Positions 1 through 5,043 of a stretch of 5,043 nt of DNA are shown one piece after another. A program made the position numbers and the translations under genes. The notes under the pieces were generated by a model. The model worked only from the letters and a program-made list of their open reading frames with translations, searched no databases and had not been told where the DNA came from. Numbering within the stretch: position 1 is the first letter of the stretch; every line of letters begins with the position of its first letter. The DNA is from Thermoflexales bacterium (GTDB lineage: Bacteria; Chloroflexota; Anaerolineae; Fen-1058): positions 1-5,043 of the forward strand of contig JAFGFO010000241.1 of assembly GCA_016931085.1 (NCBI GenBank), read 5' to 3'.

Positions 1-313
1 GCGGTTCGCCGGACTGCATGACGGTGGTCAGCTTGGACTTGAAGGCCTCGTTCTCGAGGACCGTGATCTCGATGGTGACGTTGGGATGAGCAGCCGTGTA
101 TTCATCGGCCAGTTTTTGCCAGTACGCCTTGTGCTCCTCGCCGGTCGAGATGTGCCACCAGACGACCTTGACCGGGGCGGGCTTGGTGGGCGCGACCGTC
201 GCAGCCGGTTGAGCCGGGGCCGCGGTCGGAGCGGGAGCGCCACCACCACAAGATGCCAGCAGCATGCTGGCGATGATGATGCTGGCTATGAACGGGAATG
301 TATACTTTTTCAC
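1..313 (-). CDS. ABC importer solute-binding lipoprotein, N-terminal part (cut by window edge)
   Basis: Only the first 104 residues are present. The start is GTG at 313, chosen because AAGGAGG lies six bases upstream. Residues 1-21 form a lipoprotein signal peptide: a KKY start, a hydrophobic stretch, then the lipobox L-A-S-C with Cys22 as the expected lipidation site. Residues 23-47 are a flexible Ala/Pro/Thr linker. The mature fold begins at about residue 48 with VKVVWWH, followed by a helix containing YWQKLADEY, then HPNVTIEI and FKSKLTTVMQSGEP. This order is typical of family 1 extracellular solute-binding proteins (MalE/UgpB type), which capture a sugar outside the membrane and pass it to a permease pair. 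The substrate cannot be read from this fragment. The lacI-family gene 101 bp upstream on the same strand supports a carbohydrate substrate. Permease genes would be expected beyond the window edge. Confidence 0.88.
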   Translation of the reverse strand, partial: MKKYTFPFIASIIIASMLLASCGGGAPAPTAAPAQPAATVAPTKPAPVKVVWWHISTGEEHKAYWQKLADEYTAAHPNVTIEITVLENEAFKSKLTTVMQSGEP

Positions 314-319
314 CTTAAT

Positions 320-326
320 CCTCCTT
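320..326 (-). promoter_or_regulatory. Ribosome binding site of the solute-binding protein gene
   Basis: AAGGAGG on the minus strand, six bases (ATTAAG) before the GTG at 313. It fixes the non-ATG start, which is the one that gives a well-formed lipoprotein signal peptide. Confidence 0.85.
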
Positions 327-402
327 AGGGAATTTGGAAATACATTTGAAACGATTAGTTGCTGACGTGCTCGTGATGTGTTTTGATCTAGAGCCTAAAG
401 CC

Positions 403-415
403 TCACCTCCTTTCT
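403..415 (-). promoter_or_regulatory. Orphan full-length Shine-Dalgarno-like sequence after lacI
   Basis: The minus strand reads AGAAAGGAGGTGA, complementary over 13 bases to the conserved 3' tail of bacterial 16S rRNA. It begins on the last base of the lacI stop codon. No ATG, GTG or TTG lies at a usable distance downstream; the next ATG on the minus strand is at 345. It is therefore not an ordinary start-site signal for any gene seen here. It may be a relic of a lost gene, a ribosome-holding site in the lacI-importer mRNA, or chance. Confidence 0.5.
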
Positions 416-1575
416 CATCCGACATTCAACGCGCCCGGGTTGACTTGGGACGTGCCCAGGTTAAGCGTTGATGCTGGCGGCACACGCTCCACGCCAGTCC
501 CTGCTGGCGCACCAACTCCTAAGGGTGTACCTGTTCGTATTGGCGCGTTGAGTGACCGGCACGACTCCCTGATCACCAATTCCGTGGGGAGCTCCATGCG
601 TTTATACTCTCGTTGTGGATCGTCAAGCACGGCCAACAATATCTGGGTCGCCACCCGGCCCATCTGCTCTAACGGCTGGCGCACTGTCGTGAGCGGCGGG
701 TAGACCAGCAGCGATTGCGGGATATCGTCGAAACCAATGATGGATATGTCACATGGTATGCTCAGGCCGCTGTCACGCACCGCTTCCATGGCGCCAAAGG
801 CCATCACGTCATTGGAGGCAAAAATGGCCGTTGGCGGAGATGAAAGGCTGAGCAAGGCCTTGGCGCCTTGAAAACCGGCCGGCTGCGCAAAATCCCCGGG
901 CTGGATCAGGGACTGGTCGACGGGAAGGTGATGCGTCTTGAGCGCGGCCTTGTAGCCGTCGAGGCGCTCGTTCGCGCTGCCCAGGTCCGGCGAGCCGGCG
1001 ATCAAGCCGATCCGCCGGTGCCCCAGGCGAACCAGGTACTCGGTGGCAATGTAGCCACCCTGCCAGTTGGTCGCGCCCACCGCGATGCACTTTTCGTCAG
1101 TCCCCTGGTGATCGATCAGCACGAACGGAAAATCGCGGGAGCGCAAAATCTCTATGTAGGCACCCGGATTGCGCGGCAAGATCAGCAGCAGCCCTTCCGC
1201 CACGCCTTGCGTCATGGCCGTGATGTAGTTGGTCTCCTTGGCTTCACGGCGATGGGTGGTGTAGATCATCATATCGTACTGGTTCAATTCCAACTCGGTG
1301 TCAATCCCACGCATGATCTCGCCGATATAGCCGGTGCCCAAGTCGGGCAAGAGCACCCCAATCACGCGAGAACTCCGTCCGGCCAGGCTGCGCGCTCGCC
1401 GGTCGACGACATAGCCCAGTCGCTGCATGACCGCCTGAACCCGTTCCCGGGTGGCCGCTTTGACGTGCGGGCTGTTATTGATCACGCGCGAGACCGTCCC
1501 ATACGAAACCCCCGCCTGAGAGGCGACGTCGAGGATGGTGATATTGGCGGAGGAGCGCCTGTTACTCGGCGACAT
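415..1575 (-). CDS. LacI-family transcriptional repressor
   Basis: This 386-residue protein begins at ATG 1575 with a weak ribosome site (AGCGGA). An N-terminal helix-turn-helix covers residues 12-33, with recognition helix [11 protein letters not shown]. The hinge helix RRARSLAG (59-66) carries the leucine (Leu64) that in this family inserts into a central CpG step of the operator. Residues 72-340 form the periplasmic-binding-protein-like effector domain, with RxxGYKAAL around Arg204, SNDVMAFGA around Asn255 and IIGFDDIP around Asp283/284, all positions linked to sugar binding and dimer folding in LacI/PurR. The family usually ends near ELVIRESC; this protein continues for about 46 Gly/Pro/Ala-rich residues. 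The gene follows a strong promoter with two LacI-type operators and precedes a solute-binding protein gene, so autoregulation and control of a sugar importer are likely. The effector is unknown. Confidence 0.93.
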   Translation of the reverse strand: MSPSNRRSSANITILDVASQAGVSYGTVSRVINNSPHVKAATRERVQAVMQRLGYVVDRRARSLAGRSSRVIGVLLPDLGTGYIGEIMRGIDTELELNQYDMMIYTTHRREAKETNYITAMTQGVAEGLLLILPRNPGAYIEILRSRDFPFVLIDHQGTDEKCIAVGATNWQGGYIATEYLVRLGHRRIGLIAGSPDLGSANERLDGYKAALKTHHLPVDQSLIQPGDFAQPAGFQGAKALLSLSSPPTAIFASNDVMAFGAMEAVRDSGLSIPCDISIIGFDDIPQSLLVYPPLTTVRQPLEQMGRVATQILLAVLDDPQREYKRMELPTELVIRESCRSLNAPIRTGTPLGVGAPAGTGVERVPPASTLNLGTSQVNPGALNVG

Positions 1576-1654
1576 GGCTATTCCGCTTGAGGCTTGTTTT
1601 GTGTGATGCTTGCATGCTGTTTTGATAGCTTGACCCGATAGTTCGCTTTTTGCG

Positions 1655-1668
1655 TGTGAACGTTTACA
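1655..1668. promoter_or_regulatory. LacI-family operator O2, inside the lacI leader
   Basis: TGTGAACGTTTACA is a near-perfect inverted repeat with a central CpG; the half-sites TGTGAAC and TGTAAAC differ at one base. This is the typical operator form for LacI/GalR proteins carrying the hinge leucine. It lies at about +95 to +108 of the predicted transcript, 80 bp before the lacI start codon. It shares 13 of 14 bases with the operator at 1750-1763, and the centres are 95 bp apart. Confidence 0.75.
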
Positions 1669-1693
1669 GTGAATCTATGGACAAAAACTCGCC

Positions 1694-1724
1694 TTTTAGC
1701 CGGAAATCGAGATTTTAGACCGGA
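1694..1724. repeat. Imperfect direct repeat TTTTAG(A)CCGGA between the two operators
   Basis: TTTTAGCCGGA (1694-1704) and TTTTAGACCGGA (1713-1724) are direct repeats about 19-20 bp apart, close to two helical turns. They lie in the untranslated leader between the two LacI-type operators. The spacing would suit a second DNA-binding protein, but chance duplication in an AT-rich leader is equally possible. Confidence 0.35.
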
Positions 1725-1749
1725 TTTTTCGGGAAAACCCGTTCGTTCC

Positions 1750-1763
1750 TGTGAACGCTTACA
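1750..1763. promoter_or_regulatory. LacI-family operator O1 over the predicted transcription start
   Basis: TGTGAACGCTTACA (on the minus strand TGTAAGCGTTCACA) is an inverted repeat with a central CpG and half-sites TGTGAAC and TGTAAGC. It begins five bases beyond the -10 box of the lacI promoter and covers about -1 to +13. Repressor bound here would block initiation, as at the main lac operator. Confidence 0.78.
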
Positions 1764-1768
1764 TAGAT

Positions 1769-1797
1769 ATGATAGCATAAAAGCTCAATTTTGTCAA
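1769..1797 (-). promoter_or_regulatory. Strong sigma70-type promoter reading toward lacI
   Basis: On the minus strand the -35 box is TTGACA (1797-1792), identical to consensus. The spacer is exactly 17 bases, and the -10 box is TATCAT (1774-1769), one mismatch from consensus. A TGC just before the -10 box makes it an extended -10 element. Transcription should start near G1762, giving a 187-base leader before the lacI ATG. It is the only strong promoter recognised in the window, and an operator lies directly on its start point. Confidence 0.8.
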
Positions 1798-1802
1798 GTG
1801 TT

Positions 1803-1817
1803 TTTGTAAATTACAAA
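1803..1817. promoter_or_regulatory. Perfect 15-bp palindrome just upstream of the -35 box
   Basis: TTTGTAAATTACAAA consists of two exact 7-bp arms around one central A. It ends five bases upstream of the -35 hexamer, centred at about -48 from the predicted start. It differs from the two LacI-type operators, lacking the central CpG. The position suits an activator touching RNA polymerase or a repressor covering the -35 box. The regulator is unknown. Confidence 0.5.
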
Positions 1818-2012
1818 GACGACATCATCTCCCGGTTCTAACGAGACGGTCGCTTCGGCAATGGACTTGCGATGTTTTCCTCCAGGCCGATGCGACCTGG
1901 GATGGAGCGGGCAGCAACTTGGTAAAGGTAGGTGTGTTTCCTGGTTTGTCTCCAGGTAGAAATCTGTGTCCCAGAAGAGAAATGGGAAACTTTTAAATCA
2001 TTCAAGCGCCGG
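1818..2012. other. Spacer between lpd and the lacI promoter, no recognised gene
   Basis: No complete gene was recognised. On the minus strand two short inverted repeats, CCTGG/CCAGG (1940-1956) and CCAGG/CCTGG (1882-1900), could form five-pair hairpins, but neither is followed by a T run, so neither is a clear terminator for lpd. One minus-strand frame, open from just after a TGA at 2002-2000 to a TGA at 1796-1794, ends in protein-like sequence (IAEATVSLEPGDDVVFVIYK) but has no start codon. It may be a worn gene end or chance. Confidence 0.5.
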
Positions 2013-3422
<1,410 letters not shown>

Positions 3423-3443
3423 CGTTTGCTCCTTGTCTGTTTA

Positions 3444-3478
3444 ACGTCTCACGTTTTACGTTTCACGTTTTGCGTTTT
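3444..3478. repeat. Five tandem 7-bp repeats, consensus ACGTTTY
   Basis: Five units lie head to tail on the plus strand: ACGTCTC, ACGTTTT, ACGTTTC, ACGTTTT and GCGTTTT. Each of the first four carries the self-complementary core ACGT, so the cores recur every 7 bp. The array fills most of the 60-bp gap between the hydrolase-like gene and lpd and ends about 10 bp before the lpd ribosome site. Its role is unknown. Confidence 0.8.
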
Positions 3479-3482
3479 TTGC

Positions 3483-4985
3483 TTACTGGCCGGAGTTGAA
3501 AAAGTTATAGGCCGCTTGCGAGACGCCTTGAAAGATCGGGTTGACCTGTTCCCATTCACCGCCGGCGGGGACGTACAAGAAGACGACCAATACGTAATCG
3601 CGTCCGGGCGAAAAGACGATCCCGGCGTCGGCGCGCACTTTTTCGGACCAACTATATTTGCGTGCCAGGTGTACCCCCTCAGGCAGGCCGCTGCCCAAAT
3701 AGGCTGCTTTACCCGAGCGGTCATTCAACGGATTGCGCGCGAGTGTGTCCAGCATGTCTTGGCACTCGTCCGGCGTAAAAGCGTTCGGATAGGCCACCAG
3801 CAACGTGCCTCCCCCCTTCGAACAGCCATAGATCATGTCCAGCAGCAAGCCCACGTCGCGCGGCGTGGTTTGCATTTTGGGATCAGGGGCAGTGCTGATA
3901 TCCGTGCGTGAATTGGCCGGCGTGATGACGACCAGGGGGGCGGCGTTTTGATCGTAAGGGATGACAGCGAAGGTATTGACCAAGCCCAGGTATTTCATAG
4001 CCGGGGTCAGAAAATCTTTGGCGCCGGCGTAGGCGTCGCCGTTTCCCAGCTTTTGCAGCAGCGCGTTAGCCGCGCCGTTGCCACTTTCCGTGGTGATCAT
4101 TTCTTCGATCAGGCGGGCGTCGCTTTCGGATACATGGATGTGTTTGTGATAGATCTCGACCATGATGGCCAGCTTGATCACGCCCATGCCTGAGAAGGCC
4201 ACGTCATCGTTGATCCCGTACTCTTCGCCGCTGGCCAGGTCCTTGATAAAGACCCCGGCCAGGCCCCGAAAGTCGCGCAGGCTGACCTGGATCAAGTTGT
4301 CCAGGGTGCTCAAGGGGGGTGGGGGAGGGGGGACCGTCTTGACGGTGAGTGTCGCCGTGCGCCGGTTGGCGTCGGCTGAGGCGATAGAGATGGCCACGTT
4401 TGGCACCGAAGCGGAGATATCCAGCTCGTGGCCGGCCCGCCCTGGTGCCATCCGCAGCCCTTCCAGGATCGGGCTGGGGCTTTGTGGCCGGAGGTCGTAT
4501 TGACCGGCCACCTGGGTCAGATAAGCGCGCAGTTTTTCGTCCGACCAGCTCAGGCTGGCCGGGACGTCTTGCGGCGGTGGGGCGCGGCGGACGATGTAGG
4601 TGAGGAAACCACGCGCGTCCCCGCTGGCGTCGCGCGCCAGCACGACCGCTTCCAGCGTCTGGGTGGGGTTGAAGCTCACGTCGATCGCGGCCGGGTTCAG
4701 CGAAATCTGCTGATCGAGGTAGCCGAGTTGCACGGGTTTTTGCGTCAACGTTTCGCCCACCTGGCTCACGGCTTGCTGGTAAGACAGGCCAGCCACATCG
4801 GCGCCGGAGATGGTCCAGCCGGCCGGCATTCTAGTCATGGCAAATTGGAAGGCGATAAATTGCCATACCAGGAAGACAACCAGGATGGCCGTTATCCCTC
4901 CGAACCAACTCCAAGGCGAGGTGCGTTTCCGAAATTTAAGCAACGCGTCTCTCTCATAGCGCGGCACGCTTCGCGCCGCAACCAA
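3483..4985 (-). CDS. Membrane-anchored beta-lactamase-like protein, probably catalytically inactive
   Basis: The longest frame gives 500 residues from TTG 4985. GTG 4967 and TTG 4943 are other possible starts; the last follows a GAGAGAG and gives MLKFRKR, a tidy membrane-anchor start. A basic N-terminus precedes one membrane helix (about 29-49), so the rest should lie outside the cytoplasm. Residues 55-215 (PAGWTISGADVAGLSYQQA onward) resemble the PG_binding_4 domain found in VanW-type and YkuD-type wall proteins. Six prolines (219-224) join this to a class A beta-lactamase-like domain (about 228-498). There the SxxK position reads FSGMGVIK: Gly268 stands where serine is expected, with Lys271 kept. 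SGN (301-303) matches the SxN motif. The KTG position reads KYS (443-445). Loss of the nucleophile argues for a binding or structural wall protein, or for a recent mutation. Lpd follows downstream without an obvious link. Confidence 0.82.
   Translation of the reverse strand: MVAARSVPRYERDALLKFRKRTSPWSWFGGITAILVVFLVWQFIAFQFAMTRMPAGWTISGADVAGLSYQQAVSQVGETLTQKPVQLGYLDQQISLNPAAIDVSFNPTQTLEAVVLARDASGDARGFLTYIVRRAPPPQDVPASLSWSDEKLRAYLTQVAGQYDLRPQSPSPILEGLRMAPGRAGHELDISASVPNVAISIASADANRRTATLTVKTVPPPPPPLSTLDNLIQVSLRDFRGLAGVFIKDLASGEEYGINDDVAFSGMGVIKLAIMVEIYHKHIHVSESDARLIEEMITTESGNGAANALLQKLGNGDAYAGAKDFLTPAMKYLGLVNTFAVIPYDQNAAPLVVITPANSRTDISTAPDPKMQTTPRDVGLLLDMIYGCSKGGGTLLVAYPNAFTPDECQDMLDTLARNPLNDRSGKAAYLGSGLPEGVHLARKYSWSEKVRADAGIVFSPGRDYVLVVFLYVPAGGEWEQVNPIFQGVSQAAYNFFNSGQ
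4314..4332 (+). repeat. G-rich tract: runs of 6, 5 and 6 G separated by single bases
   Basis: The plus strand carries G runs at 4314-4319, 4321-4325 and 4327-4332, separated by one T and one A. It is the template strand for the six-proline linker of the hydrolase-like protein. Reading frame is kept on both sides, as domain similarity continues before and after. Such runs are prone to length errors in replication and in sequencing. Confidence 0.85.
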
Positions 4986-4992
4986 AGATTTT

Positions 4993-5019
4993 ACCGCCGA
5001 GAGCGCCGAGAACGCAGAG
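4993..5019. repeat. Three tandem 9-bp repeats, consensus AnCGCCGAG
   Basis: The units ACCGCCGAG, AGCGCCGAG and AACGCAGAG lie head to tail just upstream of the hydrolase-like gene's longest start. The style is that of a dispersed intergenic repeat, which makes it likelier that the true start codon lies further inside the gene. Confidence 0.65.
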
Positions 5020-5041
5020 TTTTTAAAAATCTTCTCGGCGC
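5003..5041. repeat. Inverted repeat with 10-bp arms and AT palindrome in the loop
   Basis: GCGCCGAGAA (5003-5012) is exactly complementary in reverse to TTCTCGGCGC (5032-5041). The 19-base loop holds the palindrome TTTTTAAAAA (5020-5029). The element runs into the window edge and overlaps the 9-bp repeats. It could be a transcript hairpin, an intergenic mobile repeat or part of a promoter for the gene at 4985. No T run follows an arm in the positions expected of a terminator within the window. Confidence 0.7.
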
Positions 5042-5043
5042 AC

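Noticed and set aside
344..360. Third LacI-type operator before the solute-binding protein gene (TTGAAACGATTAGTT)
   Set aside because: It has a central CG but its half-sites match the two good operators at only about half of positions, so it is too weak to call.
403..415. Plus-strand TCACCTCCTTTCT as the end of a 16S rRNA gene
   Set aside because: No other 16S sequence precedes it; the similarity is limited to the anti-Shine-Dalgarno tail.
868..1590. Plus-strand open frame (240 codons) opposite lacI
   Set aside because: It is antisense to a clear LacI-family gene and has no recognisable domain or ribosome site.
1562..1615. Short upstream frame of 17 codons overlapping the lacI start
   Set aside because: No Shine-Dalgarno sequence precedes its ATG and its codons show no attenuator-like run, so translation is unsupported.
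1730..1741. CGGG-TTTT-CCCG hairpin in the lacI leader as an attenuator
   Set aside because: The stem has four pairs and is followed by A bases on the transcribed strand, not U. No competing structure was seen.
1578..1778. Minus-strand open frame of 66 codons in the lacI leader
   Set aside because: Its ATG lies between the -35 and -10 boxes, so transcripts from the strong promoter would not contain it. It has no ribosome site and its sequence is operator and leader DNA.
1940..1956. CCTGG/CCAGG hairpin as terminator of lpd
   Set aside because: The stem has only five pairs and no T run follows on the minus strand. The similar hairpin at 1882-1900 fails for the same reason.
3444..3478. Heptamer array as a CRISPR
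   Set aside because: Units are 7 bp with no spacers; it is a simple tandem repeat.

Overview
The window looks like chromosomal DNA of a moderately GC-rich, free-living bacterium, most likely a member of the Chloroflexota (Anaerolineae-like). This placement is inferred from the style of the genes, not from a marker gene. The signs are a lipoprotein with a long Ala/Pro/Thr linker after its lipidated cysteine, a LacI-type regulator next to a sugar-type binding protein, GTG and probably TTG starts, and short tandem repeats built on ACGTTTY and AnCGCCGAG units between genes.

All four recognisable genes lie on the minus strand, so transcription runs from high to low coordinates. From upstream to downstream they are: (1) a membrane-anchored, serine beta-lactamase-like protein (3483-4985) whose catalytic serine and KTG motif are both replaced; (2) after 60 bp of heptamer repeats, a complete dihydrolipoyl dehydrogenase, lpd (2013-3422); (3) after a 437-bp spacer, a LacI-family repressor (415-1575); (4) after 101 bp, the first 104 residues of a solute-binding lipoprotein of an ABC importer (1-313), which runs off the window.

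The most informative non-coding region is 1655-1817. A strong promoter (TTGACA, 17 bp, extended TGC-TATCAT) reads toward lacI. A LacI-family operator sits on the predicted transcription start, and a second, nearly identical operator lies 95 bp further downstream, about nine helical turns, an arrangement suited to repression by looping. A perfect 15-bp palindrome of different sequence lies just upstream of the -35 box and may bind another regulator. The simplest reading is an autoregulated, sugar-responsive lacI-ABC importer operon. The upstream hydrolase-like gene and lpd appear functionally unrelated to it.

No RNA gene, CRISPR array, insertion sequence or convincing rho-independent terminator was found. 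The best candidates for something unusual are the apparently inactive beta-lactamase fold protein, the two-operator promoter with its extra palindrome, and a full-length Shine-Dalgarno sequence just after the lacI stop that has no start codon to serve.
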